64,000 nucleotides of DNA, taken from NCBI GenBank assembly GCA_022497155.1, contig MU385764.1, positions 125,427 to 189,426 of the forward strand, in the 5' to 3' direction. This document shows, piece after piece, positions 35,004 to 46,406 of this stretch (within the stretch, counting starts at the first letter, position 1; each line of letters starts with the position of its first letter). The translations under genes were made by a program, and so were the position numbers. The DNA is from Whalleya microplaca. Lineage: Eukaryota; Ascomycota; Sordariomycetes; Xylariales; Xylariaceae. The notes under the pieces are model-generated. The model did not search any database. It worked only from the letters and a program-made list of their open reading frames with translations, and was not told the DNA's origin.

Positions 35004-35855
35004 AATGTCGAGTGTATGTATGTTGGGTTCTCTAGGTATGTACGGACGTTCAGTTCTGTATGCACTTCTGAGAGTTATGGCTCTTCGGATCAGTCAAAGA
35101 GACGGGAGAAGGTTGAGAGGAGGCCGGAAGGGTGCTCGAGAATATTTGAGAGAGTATTTGAGGTAGAATGTCCATGCCGAACCTAGGCTGTTCGCTGTTC
35201 CGGTATTGGTCGTCAGTAGCACGTCTTTACCCTTGATGGGTACGTAAGTGCGGTTTACCTCCATGTCAACGACCCTCAAGGTCCCCCTTTCCCCGCGCGA
35301 TTATTAATGCCTCGACCACCTGTAATTCGATCCTTTTGGTAGGAGGAACTTGAGTCCCAAGGTTGCAGAGGCCCCTTTCACGCATCGTACAGCGTTCGGG
35401 AGAGGTACCTAGTCATGAGTCCAGAAGTGGGCCCCGAAAGAGCGCAAACTTGCTCAAACGCCGTGGAACAAAGGGCTAATCAACGAACTCAATCACGAGC
35501 GTCCAACATTCAAAGTGTGTATTTACACAGTTAGTTTTCATCAAAAAGGTACTTGTTCCTCAGAAGACCATCGCATATTCAACGAGGTAGTTGATGTTGA
35601 CGGGTGTAATACGGAACCTTGAGGACCACCTCCCGCCCGTCAAAGGCTTGGCACAATCCCATTTCCCATCCCCCATGTTTGTCGACGTCTAGTTGGCGAA
35701 TGACCATATATCTTTCCCTAATAAGTCATTGTTACTCGATATTCCATAGAAAGCCTTTGTTCCTACTGCACGTCAAGTAAAAGCCCCGGGACCTTAAAAA
35801 CAACCACCAGCCGCTCTCCACTAGAATCGTGTCTAGAGACCAAAGATCGAAAACC
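35004..35855. other. Upstream region of Mn-SOD and of the orphan gene
   Basis: This is about 850 bases between divergent genes with no exon I can support. An antisense frame at 35732-36136 overlaps the orphan gene and is treated as its shadow. Confidence 0.5.
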
Positions 35856-36375
35856 ATGTGCGGAAATAACTCTCGGCAATCTTGCGGCGGTGCACTCGCA
35901 GTGCTCAGTCTTCCCATACGGAGCACCCGATCAGCTCCGCCTGTCATGGCGGGTCGACTTACCTTCCATGACCGTGGACAAGGCGGCACACTTGCCACGC
36001 ATGCCACCTTCGTGCCGGACGAAGACGATACTACCAGCCTAGCTAATATAGACAGCTGTGTCGTGGGTATCCAGTAAGCGAGCACATCTCTCCCATCCCA
36101 AGTAGCGGGAGTGCAGATTAACGGCATACTGACCAACTGACGGCAGTGAGACCGGCGACCTGACGAGATCCGCCATAATAAGTCCCTTCCTGCACAAGTT
36201 CAGCATGGCACAGGGCTGTCTAGCACCGGACGGCCAACAGAGATCAATGGAGGTGCGGCTCAGTCATCCGATGAAGATCGAGGTGGGCGGTGACGGGATC
36301 ATCGGCCGGCGCGTCACGATGTGGGCGCAGAATGTCATGGACCCCGTTGCGGAAGGCATCATCGGATATAACTGA
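35856..36375 (+). CDS. Small two-exon protein of unknown function
   Basis: I propose exons 35856-36073 and 36147-36375, giving 148 residues. The 73-nt intron has a GTAAGC donor, a CTGAC branch site (twice) and a CAG acceptor, and it removes the only in-frame stop. The joined protein runs from MCGNNSRQSC through MAGRLTFHDRGQGG and CVVGIHETGDLTRSA to DGIIGRRVTMWAQNV and ends EGIIGYN. It is rich in beta-prone residues and has no membrane segment; an N-terminal hydrophobic stretch (GALAVLSLP) is too short for a clear signal peptide. Translation could instead start at MAGRLTFHD. I do not recognise the family. The regular exon structure is the main support. Confidence 0.55.
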
Positions 36376-36695
36376 GCGCCACAAGCACATCACGAAGTTT
36401 GGAGTCGAGCTGAAACTCCATGTGAGTAAAGCTGGCGGTGGACAGGGTTGGGGGCCATGAAGGCCAAGTCCGTGCCTCAAAGCCTTGGACTTGGGCGTAT
36501 CAAGAGGACGTGATCCGGTTAGGCTTGTAGCCTTCAGGGGGATCACAGTAAAGCGCAGGCGCTTGTGTAAGTGGCATGGCAATGAGCGTTCACATTGTAT
36601 ATAGCATCATTAGGGAGTTTCACTGGCTGAACCTAAGTCCTATTGATTCTTTTAGCCAATGCCGAACTTGTATAATAGACAATACTCACAAGAAC

Positions 36696-36950
36696 CTACA
36701 TGAATGCTTTATCGAACCATGTGATCTCCGCATCGTCCATGTACATAAGAAACCAATCATGGTGAAAGGCCCCAATATATGCGACCCATCTCAAAGTATC
36801 CAGAAGAAGGTCGCGCGGGATGTTCCGGAGATCCAGGAGACTATTATATGTATCACTATCGAGGAGTGCAATCGTACTGGACGATGGAATCACGCCATCA
36901 TCGTCCCAGAGAATTAAGCTCAGCGCAAGCTCTGAATGGTCGAATCGCAT
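36696..36950 (-). pseudogene. Possible exon or gene fragment of unknown family
   Basis: An 84-codon frame starting MRFDHSELALSLILWDDD reads like globular protein (LLDLRNIPRDLLLDTLRW, then FHHDWFLMYMDDAEITWF). It ends at a TAG that forms a good donor (AT|GTAGGT), so it may be an exon of a longer gene. Upstream the same frame is blocked by a TAG at 36978-36980. No family was recognised. Confidence 0.3.
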
Positions 36951-37017
36951 CTTTAAATATCTACTTTGAAGGGGCACCTAGCCAAGACTCAGACGGATGA
37001 GATCCATTACCGACGCG

Positions 37018-37371
37018 ATGGAGAAGAGCGATCCATCTGTTCCTGGAGGAATCCATCCCCTCCTTTGTAGTCGCATTCTGTCATATTTCAACCAAACCGA
37101 TCTCTGGTTGCGGACTCCTGAACTGACAAGCTTCGGCAGATGTGTCGAACCGTTCGTTTAGGAAATATGGCTCGAAGCTGCAGAAGATTCATCCTTCCCG
37201 TGGGCTGAACGGGTTGTTTCAGGGTTTTCAGCTGACTGGCTCGCTGACCGCAGGAAGCCTCACCGACTGATCAATCAAATGCTCTCCTCGGCTTTCTCCG
37301 TTACCTTAAGACTGCTAAGGTATGGTGACAGCCGGGCTCTCGGCACTATGGTGGAAAAGCTTCTTTCTTAG
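37018..37371 (+). pseudogene. Possible pseudogene with one in-frame stop
   Basis: The frame starts MEKSDPSVPGGIHPLL and has an amber codon at 37159-37161. It then continues in the same frame as WLEAAEDSSFPWAERVVSG, then LADRRKPHRLINQML, to a TAG at 37369. Both halves have natural amino-acid composition with conserved-looking Trp and Pro. No intron with good signals and phase removes the stop. The family is unknown. Confidence 0.35.
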
Positions 37372-38212
37372 GCTGGTGCTACGCCAGGCACTATACACTT
37401 TAGAGCTAGGGGCTTTGTTAGGTGCTTTTTACGTACATAGTATTTGGCAGCGCCGTCCGCTGTCAAATGCGCCCTACACCCTCTAACAATAGCATTGATA
37501 GCTGTTAAAAAGGATCAACTACAACATGTTGTAGTAACGAGAACGTCAGTGTCTTGATCCTAAAACCTGAAGGCGGTTTCTGAATGACAGTACAACTACA
37601 TGCAACATCCATCCTACAAAAAATGGTCTCAATGGTCATTCTGTACGACTTTGGATATGAGGATAGCATCAGCTGTTGCCTTGGAAGTTTCTTCGATGCA
37701 GATATTCAGCTCCCCAAGCTCTCTAAATCCACGGTTCCAGACTTGAACACACACTGAACTGATCGGGCACTTGAATCTGACAGTCTAACTACCGATACGA
37801 AGGAACAGTACCATTGTCGATTCAAGTGTGAATCAGGCGAAGCCACAGGGGGGTGGCCTTGGCCATGTATGTACATAAGTATGCTGCAGTCAGCACGAAA
37901 GCAAAGTTGCCCACTGCTACGCTACGGTGGAATCAAAAGAAGAATGGTGATCTTGTATCCCGCACCTGAGCGCAGGGATTTTAATCCCTCCAGACCTCCA
38001 CTACGTATTATTGATGAGAAGTGGGCGGAATTCCATATTCGTTCAAAACCATGAGGCTCGCCAGTTGCAAATCTCTCTTCCTTTTATCCTCTTATGTATC
38101 CAGTCATCAGTCAGTAATCATAAGTTTGACGTGCCGTCCTACTGTCCTACTACTACTATCGTCAACCCCATCATGAACGCCCGAAGGACATTCTCGTGAT
38201 CGACGACAGAGA

Positions 38213-39431
38213 ATGTCGTACCAATTGCGTCCAGCGCAACAGCAGGAGGGGGGCTACGATGGGTACGGTGCCGGTCACGGGTACGGGTTCGGCCAGGGCC
38301 AGGCCTATGTCCAACCGCCAATTCAACAACCGCAGATGGTACACCCGCAGCCGCAACCGCCGGCGCCGGGGATGATGTACTGGAATGACGGGTGGGTGCG
38401 GACGCACACCTGGATTGCGAACCAGCCGCCCGTGCTGTCCCCACCGCCGACGACGAAGACGCCGTTCAGCGAATACACCCAGCCGGGAACCGAGAGCACT
38501 TGGGATCGCGGCACGTTGGCTGGAGGCTCGACGGCGATACCGCCACGGCCGCCGACGGGAGACAAGAGGATATGGGGGATCAAGCGGAATCACTTCTTCA
38601 TTATCCTAGCCGTTGGGTTTCTCTTGCTAGTGGTCGCCGTCGCCATTGGACTAGGCGTGGGCTTGGGAACGAGGAAGAGTAGCAATGCAGCCGTGTCTGC
38701 TTCCGCTGACGGAGCAAGGTAAGTCGCATTTTTCGAAGACTTCTGTGTTGCAGCCTCGCGTGTTTTCGCCAAACGCCGAAATGACTGGTTTCTACCTTCT
38801 CGTTTCGGTGCGTATCAGGGCCTATGAAAGGTTCCTCATTCGCTGGGCTCAAGCTGAGCGAGCTCACGTCAGCGGGAATAGCCTATGCAAAGTAGGCCTC
38901 GTTCATGCACTCGCGCCTACAATAACTGCACGATCACGCCAGCATGTGCTTGGCGTTCGCCCATTATAATCCCCCGCCACGAAAATCGCAATTTGACGAG
39001 CATCAGCAAGCTGAGCTAACCGCGCATATTCTCTATGTAGCAGCGCCACCCCCTCGAGCACTCCGCCGACCTCGACGGCGGCCACGGCCACCAACGCGTC
39101 GCCGACGCCGAGCTTCACAGGCACGCTGGTGCCGGGCCCCGTGGTCTGCCCGCAGAACAACAACACAGTGTACGTGGCGTCGGGGTCGTCGAAGCCGTTC
39201 AACGTGCAGTGCGGGCGCGACTACAACTCGGACGACGGCGCGCGCGACATCACGCACATGGCCGCCGACTCGATGGCCGAGTGCATCGACACGTGCGGGC
39301 GCTGGGCCGGCTGCGTCGGCGTCGGGTACGGCCAATACGACCAGAAGTACCAGTGCTGGCTGAAGAGCAAGCTCGGAAAGCCCAATTGGAGTAAACAGTG
39401 GTATTTCGCCCAATTGCAGGACACGTCTTGA
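38213..39431 (+). CDS. Single-pass membrane protein with extracellular Cys-rich (Apple/PAN-like) domain, copy 2
   Basis: Exons 38213-38718 and 39041-39431 give 298 residues. The 322-nt intron is long for this window and ends in a tandem TAGCAG acceptor. The N-terminus is Gln/Gly/Tyr/Pro-rich (YDGYGAGHGYGFGQG, PPIQQPQMVHPQPQPP) and probably cytoplasmic. A membrane helix (FFIILAVGFLLLVVAVAIGL, about residues 128-153) leads to a Ser/Thr/Pro/Ala stalk. The C-terminal domain then has six Cys (VVCPQNNNTVY, NVQCGRDYN, AECIDTCGRWAGCVGVGYG, YQCWLKSK). The Cys pattern, the CWLKS motif, the helix-stalk order and the phase-2 intron right after the helix all match the gene at 20782, so the two are likely paralogous. 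An environmental-sensing or wall-binding role is a guess from topology. Confidence 0.82.
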
Positions 39432-39907
39432 TGGCGTTCGGACGAACAGCTGGCCATGATTATGTCTGGCACGGAGTCTCATAGTGAGTGGTTATGGGAA
39501 CCTGCATGATGGACATGTGCCCCGTTCTTGGGCCGTCGTGTATGCATTTACGGTCTATCTACCCACAACGTTCTAAGTGGGACAAAGGAATGCGGAGGCT
39601 TGGTTGATTATTTGGATTAGGCGAGGCGTCTGGAGTCGAAGGGATATATTCACATACCGGCGGGAGCTTGCTATTTAAGCAGAAAAAAATCTAATTAGGA
39701 CACGCAGAGCTTGGGCATACCCATATCTATCTCACATATATGTACATCCCTCTTTAAGATGCTAGGGATGTAATGCTTGACCCCGATTATGAATATATTA
39801 GAAGATATAAGAAAAGAAAAAAAGAATTATATAACCTCCCCCCAACGTGAGTTGACCCATCTATATTGTATCTATATTCAAAGCAAGCCGACAAATGAAA
39901 CCGCCAC
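39432..39907. other. Convergent intergenic spacer
   Basis: This is 3' flanking sequence of two convergent genes, becoming AT-rich near 39770-39840. No feature is seen. Confidence 0.55.
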
Positions 39908-42142
39908 TCATTTCCTCTTCAACATGAGCACAAGCCAAGCCACGACGCGATAGCCGACAATAATCGACACCATGATACCGACATTGCGACCCAGGTGTCC
40001 GGTCTTATATCCATAGACATCCAGGACGCCCTGGCCAGCGATCTGGCACTGATCCGCGAGCGAGGTCTGGTACATGCAGTTACACGCGCCGCCCTCGACC
40101 CTAACGCAGTCATAAACGCGGCGGCTGAACTCGTTGACCATCATGCCCTCGAAGACCCACTTCTGGTAGTCCCAGTAGTGGAAGACGTAGCGGTAGAAGA
40201 CGTTGAGGATGGCGGGCTGCACCATGAAGCCGCCGACGCTCATCCACAGGCCGTTGGCGAAGGCCACGCACGCCAGCGACACCACGAAGTTCGGGAACAG
40301 CGACGTGAAGAGCACCACCATCGACTCCGCCGCTAGTAGGTCTAGGTACAGCCACAGCACCCACGTGAAGAAGGCCGAGGCGTCCGGGCGGAAGTTCGAC
40401 AGGAAGTACGATATCAGGGAGAAGAGGAGCGAGATCAGGACTGTGTATGTGCATTAGTTGGGCACCGCGGACGAGGATGGGAATACTTACACAGGTACGG
40501 AATTCCGATGAGGAAGTTGGAGATAATCAGTTCGGTGGCATTGTAGAGGCCGTTTTGATGCTCCTTTACGTATTGCTGACGGTCCTCGAGGAATGCTGGC
40601 ACGTAGGCCACGGCCATGAAAGACATGAATGCCGATCCGAAGAACTGATAAGAGTGTTAGTAAAAATTGTACAACCGGTGATACATCAGGAGAACATACA
40701 ATGGCGTTGGTGAACGGTTGGATGGACGCCTGGTCCGTATCCAGGCGCAACCACACCGTGCCCATCATGATAGCCAGTCCCGTGTACATGGCGATGCGGA
40801 TGCCGTACGCCACGACGTCGCGATAGCTCTTGATGAACGAACGGTGCAGCAGCGTTGTGATCAAGCTCAGCTGACTAGGCTTCATCTTCGCTACTAATTT
40901 GAGCTGGGAGTCCGTGCCTCTCTTCGTCACGGAGTCGATGGCCTCGTGGACGAGGGTGCGCTGTGCCGATTGGTCCCATGCGCTCTGGAGGGTGTCCACG
41001 ACTTTCTCGGCGGAGTTCTGGTTTGCCGTGAAATCGGTGTTCACCATTTCGAGCAGATGCTCCGCCGGGTTGGTGTTCGTCGGTATCTCGTGGTTGCTCT
41101 GCGCATAGTGCTCAACCACGCCGCTGACGGGGCCGAAGTAGTGCGTCTTGCCACCTGACATGAGCAGCAGTTTATCGAAGAGGTTGTACGTCGATGTGGA
41201 CGGTTGATGGATGCTAGCAATCACGATCACTAATATTACGATGTTAGTTTAAGCCTGTTCATATGTATCGTCGGTGGATAACTCACAGTGATTCTGACGT
41301 GCAACCCTCTTGAGGTAATTAATAACTTCCCAGCTAGCAACCGAGTCCAGCCCACTCGTCGGTTCATCGAGAAAGAGAACCTTGGGGCTGGTAATGAGAT
41401 GACTAGCAACACCAACGCGACGCTTTTGGCCGCCACTGATGCCTTTGCGAATAGGAGTGCCTATAAGCGTATTTGCCTGGCCTCGAAGACCAAAAGATTC
41501 AAGGAGGCCATTGATACGAATGAGACGCTCTTTCGCAGAGAGGGTACTGGTAAAACGTTAGATACTGGAGATGAGGTAGAGTAAAGACATCATTACCTTG
41601 AGTTAGTCGACAGCCGGGCAGCAAAGTCCAGTGTTTCCCGGACTGTCAGGGCGCCTATCAAAGAGTCCTCTTGCTCGATGAAGGTAGTAATTTCTCGGAA
41701 CGTGCTGAGTGATACGCTTGAGCCGTTGACGAGTACGGTGCTCGAAACCTTTTGAGCGTTGGCGTCGCGATGAGCAAGAACGTTGAGAAGCGTCGTCTTG
41801 CCGCATCCCGAAGGTCCCATCAATGCACATATTTCACCTTCTCAGCTGTCAGTGGTGTGGGGACGTCATACTTGAGCCGTGTGGCTTACCTGCTTCCACG
41901 ATCCCCTCAACACCATCGACAATGTTCCGTAGTTCTTTCGTATGTCTGTCTTTAACCGTGACGATTACATCTCGCCACGCGAGATTAAAGACTGTGGTGT
42001 TCAGAAGATGCTGGTCGCCATGTTCGACATCAGCATCAAAATCTGTCACAGATGGAGAAGCCATCGTGCTCGATTCCGCCGTTCTGATTCTAGGTTGCAC
42101 AGAAGCGTACGATGTTTCACTGCTTTCGCTGCTTTCGGTCAT
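39908..42142 (-). CDS. ABC transporter, ABCG (WHITE-type) half-size
   Basis: Six exons (42142-41890, 41837-41597, 41546-41287, 41229-40700, 40644-40491, 40440-39908) join in phase to 656 residues. The nucleotide-binding domain comes first: Walker A MGPSGCGKTTLLN, Q-loop FIEQEDSL, signature GISGGQKRRVGVASH, Walker B VLFLDEPTSGLD and H-loop ASIHQPS. Six membrane helices follow, including FLISLLFSLISYFLSNF and the final IIVGYRVVAWLVLMLKRK. A Cys-bearing extracellular loop (GGACNCMYQTSLADQC) lies before the last helix, as in ABCG proteins. Half-size members dimerise to export lipids, sterols, pigments or other hydrophobic compounds. The substrate is not evident from the neighbourhood, where the next gene upstream is a Zn2Cys6 regulator 2.2 kb away. 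Confidence 0.94.
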
Positions 42143-44325
42143 TGGAATATGATGATATGAATAATGGCGTAGGTGACACAGGTCTATCGCTTCTTCGATA
42201 TAAGTAGAAATTGAGGAAGTAAAGAGTCTAACCGAACGTTCCGGGACTTAAGGGGCAGTGGTCTAGAAGATAACTATGATATGAAGGTGGACATAACAGT
42301 CTAATCAGTTAGGCTCATCAACAGTTAGGCCGATAGATTGATAGTAACTTCATAAGCCACTTCACATCGCACGTCTCACGCCACTCGGTAAGAAGAGCAT
42401 TTTAGTTGCATTACTAATTTGGATTTAGAAAGGAGAAACCAATACTCTACGGGTCTAAGGCGGTTGAAGAGGTCAACAATCGGGTCGAAGAGCGGGTCGC
42501 CGAGTCCTATTAGAGCACAACCTTATTTCAGGTCGAGGAGATTGGTAGACGGCGACGATGACACTTGCGGCGATTCGGCCGGTTCGTCCGACCCCTACTG
42601 CTAGCGAACTAGTTTCTTCGAAAGGCAATCTCTCGTGTTGAACCGTGCTAGAATATCACCACGGGAAGGAAGCCGTGTTTTACATAAAGTTGATCGTTTC
42701 AGAGCTGAAGCACGACGACTAACCATTGCAACGCATGTGAGAAGGACGGTCACCAATCAGCAACTAGGTAATGATTGTCCAAAGGTACGAACGATGACAT
42801 GCAGATGCGGGCAGCCCTATCGCGGCTCAGCTACATAACGATGCTGTGCCGCCCAGCTGGTACAGTAGCTGCGTAAATAGTGCTGAACATACCCTGTGAC
42901 GGGGATCATCTTCTGCAGGGGCGGGGCGAAGCTGATGCGTTTTCGCCCGAGAACAGGATCGCCGGTCCTGAATCTGGGGAACTCGCCGATCTGATCCACC
43001 GGGCCGCCGTTCATATGAACTACGGGGACGAGGTTATGTGGGTCGCCGTTCTAACTCGAACGGCGATGTCTAGGAGCGGTTTAGGCCTAAGGGAGAGAAC
43101 TACGTACTATAATTAATTCCTCGGTATATATAGCAAAGCCTCATTCGATAAAAAGCCCGACTAGTCGCACATAATTAAGTTGACGGTTTCTCTAATGAGC
43201 CTTGCCTGGGAACGAAAAAAAAAAAAACATCATGATTGGGACGGGCAATATGGGAATATCGAATCCTATTGATTTTGGAACGCCTATATCACCGCCTCCT
43301 TGGTGACCATTGCTGACACTATCTACTACCCCAGGCAGACGGCGATATGTGAACAAGACGGCGAACATGCCACGTGTAAGTGATGTAAGTGAGGGCTGCA
43401 TAGTGCTTAGGTAAGCCAAAGTGCCGTTTGAAAAGGGGTGTCATCGTTTACACGTGAATGCTGCCCAAGCCAAGTTCCCAATCCACGGCCTTTTATTAAT
43501 GCCTGCGGCTTGCTCAACCAACTTTCAATTACCGCCATAGGGCTTGCCAAGAGAGTGTCCGTCACAGCGGGTGTGGTGGACCAGGTTCCCTCTTTTTTAG
43601 CGTTCCCAAGATCCCAATGAATATGGTTCCCGCTCAGCTCGCTAGGCGACCTAAGCATTTTGCCGATAGGCTCAACCAACCTACCGAATTTGTACTGTAC
43701 GGCGATTATATTTGCTGCAGACGCCGATTATCCATGTGCTGTGCCTCATAGTAAGCAACACCACGTATGAGCGCTGGGATTGGTTTCAGAAATATTAAGT
43801 CGACCGCCCTATCAGGAACCCTGTGTCTCAACCTTGACAGTCTGACCTAGGAGAACAAAGGAAGATGGAACGGAAGAAAGGATTGTAGCATCGCAATGAT
43901 GAACCTAAACGGCGACCGGCTTGGAACACGGCGTCGATAGGTGCTCATGCACAGCCCGGGGAACGTGAGACAACAAATGATAGATTTGTAGGTAATAATA
44001 TAGTATACATCCCATTTTACACAAGTGTAAAGCACTTTATATTAGGTAGTTATACGAAGGGGGGAAACTCCTCATAACCCAAATCATTATTAGACAGACC
44101 AAGTGCCACTGTAACCCTTTTTCCTTGCCTTTTCCCATTTCCTACAGCATAATGCCTACCTACGTAAGCTATGATGACCCCTTACAGTTCAAGTCCACCA
44201 TCCGCCGGAACTCCGAGCATACCTAGGAAGAACAAGAACGATACCACCGAACCAATATCATTCCTCAAGAGAATGACCAGAGTCGAAGATAAAGGGGTAC
44301 AATGTTGATATTACCACATCAAACC
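42143..44325. other. Intergenic region, no gene supported
   Basis: About 2.2 kb upstream of the ABC transporter. It contains a 13-base poly-A run at about 43215-43227 and short frames (42635-42838, 43407-43679) without protein character. Confidence 0.55.
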
Positions 44326-46406
44326 TCACGGCGGCCCACTGGTTAACATGGTGTTGATCTCAGACATAATCCCATCGTCAGTGGCCATACTGCTGATGAT
44401 CTCCTCTTGGGTAAATCCGACCCAGAACGACGGGTTATTCTGCTGTGCCTTCTTCGCCCGATAGATCTCCTGTGCAACGCCTTTCACCTGCCCCGAGGCA
44501 TTAGCGGCCGCTTTCCAGACATCACTGAGCTTGTTGAGGGCCCCAATATTCAACCGGATCTGCTGTCGCAAGTCGTCTTCGTCGTGGATGAAGTACAGTG
44601 CCCATTTGCTGAGATGGACAATCGAGGACAGAGTCAGGACGCACGTGAAGAAGTGCGTGTGGCTCGTTATCGGGACATTGTACGTTACCATCTTGCTGAT
44701 ATTGCATGAAGCTGTGATGATGTGTCTCGTATGGATATTGAAGTTGTCACCGCTCTGCACAGCCCGGTGTGGTGCGCACGCGGTGACATCACGGGCTGGC
44801 GAGGTATCAAGCTGTGATAGAGGCTGGTGCAGCATAATTGAACAGCTGTCCGAACTATTAGCTATGAATTCATCTGGTGAGGTTGTACGGAGAAAGCCCT
44901 TACGCATGATTGATCATATGTGCCTGGAACATCATCTCGTCCAACTGACAGTCCTTGTTCAAGCTATCCCGCTTAGAAGGCGGCAAATGCATCCTCCAGT
45001 TTGACAGTTGCGATTCGATTCGGTCCACGTTCTCGTCGTTCGGGAACGAGTTATTTGACAACCGCATCATGCGCCCAAGATTCCTGATTGAGGCAACTCG
45101 ATAGGCAAAAGAGGAGAACTCCCGTTCTTCTCCAGAGAATATCTGATCGTCGAATTCTTCCAGGTACATTGGGCGTGGAATAGTCTGCCAACATGAATCA
45201 GCCAAACCTGCTTACTCTTTTGAGAAAGTGAGACTTACACCCGATGCATACTCGTGTTCTTCGCATGGAAGACCTACATCAGCCACGATGTCATAGAGGA
45301 GGAAATTTGTTTGTCTATGGACGCCCGCAACCATCCCATCGACGACGAATAAATCCCACCAAGTGCGCCGCCAACTTTCTTCCAGTCTTGGGTTGCCAGC
45401 TCCATGCATTGTAGCAAAGCCCCTTGTGTAGAGGCCGATTTCTATGGCAATACGCTCGACGTCGGAAAGGATTTCCCGCGCCTTCTCCTGTTGACAGCTG
45501 CCGTCAAGTCCTATAAGCAGAATAACCATAGCCTGGACAAGAAATCCGTCCTTATTGACGTCTTGAGCGTAAACGAGCCGCATAGCCTCCTCAAAGAAAG
45601 TAGCGCGGGCGGGTCCGACCTCGATATACAACGACCCGACCCATCTCATAGCAGCAAACAGATGCTCAAGATTTGCCTCTTTCGCCATCTTTAACAGATG
45701 ATCCTTTGGTAAAACAGCCGGGTGGCCGGCGTAGAAATAGTAGTAAAAAGAGTCAAGGCAGCGCTCTGGGACTGTCTGTGGCGGTCGTGGGCCGGTTTCG
45801 ACCAACGCCCCAGTCATGCCATTAAGGTAAGGGTTTCTGTATAGCTGGAGGCTATTCAGGCCAGCAGCCGCAAAAGGCGTGCCTGGGGTATCCGGCAGCA
45901 CCAAGGCCGGATTAAATGAGCCCAGGTTGGGCGCGGATGGCGTTGAAACGGCCGCGCCGAGTAACATGGGGCAGCTGTCGCCGCCATTAGAGGGCGGAGA
46001 GTCAGAAGCATGTCGCTTGTTCGGATTTAGAGCCGTATTTCTCCTAGGCCCTTTATAGCCGCGACGAGAGGCTACGTAGACACACTCCGAATTAGATGAC
46101 ATGCAGCGCGAGCACGGGTTTTGTCCATCGCATTTCAGATGTTTGCCCCTCTTATGACAGCCAGACGTTCAGTTAGCGAGATAGCTCTGTTTGAATATAC
46201 TTCACAATGGCAAGTCATAAACTCACGCAAGCAAGGCATGCCGCCGGCACAGTCGGAGGAGGCGCCCGTGAGTCGATAGTCCCCGGGCCAGAGATCGGAG
46301 TTGTGTGGGGTGATTGATTAGACATTTCCGGGCCAATAAATAATTCGGCTGGAGATCCATTCGATGACGAGGGCGGAACCTCGGGTGAGTGTGAGAAGGA
46401 ATCCAT
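44326..46406 (-). CDS. Zn2Cys6 fungal transcription factor
   Basis: Four exons (46406-46227, 46150-45239, 45184-44904, 44845-44326) give 630 residues. The binuclear cluster is split by intron 1: ACLAC ends exon 1 and RGKHLKCDGQNPCSRC begins exon 2. Together with CMSSNSEC they form CX2CX6CX5CX2CX6C, a perfect Gal4-type spacing. A Pro/Ser-rich linker follows, then the fungal-specific middle homology domain (ERCLDSFYYYFYAGHPAVLP, EESWRRTWWDLFVVDGM, MLHQPLSQLDTSPARDVTACAPHR). This order is that of regulators in the Xylariales/Sordariomycete literature with a nutritional or secondary-metabolism role. The last acceptor has two in-frame choices (44845 or ten bases earlier in transcript order), and I use the CAG one. 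The target is unknown; the ABCG gene is the nearest plausible client. Confidence 0.9.

Larger units (their letters stand above)
36376..38212. other. Intergenic region with gene-like fragments
   Basis: This region contains two stretches that look like decayed coding sequence (36696-36950 minus and 37018-37371 plus, listed separately). The remainder shows no gene, repeat or RNA. Confidence 0.5.

Noticed and set aside
35732..36136. 134-codon minus-strand frame
   Set aside because: Overlaps the plus-strand two-exon gene, whose intron signals and phase are better support.
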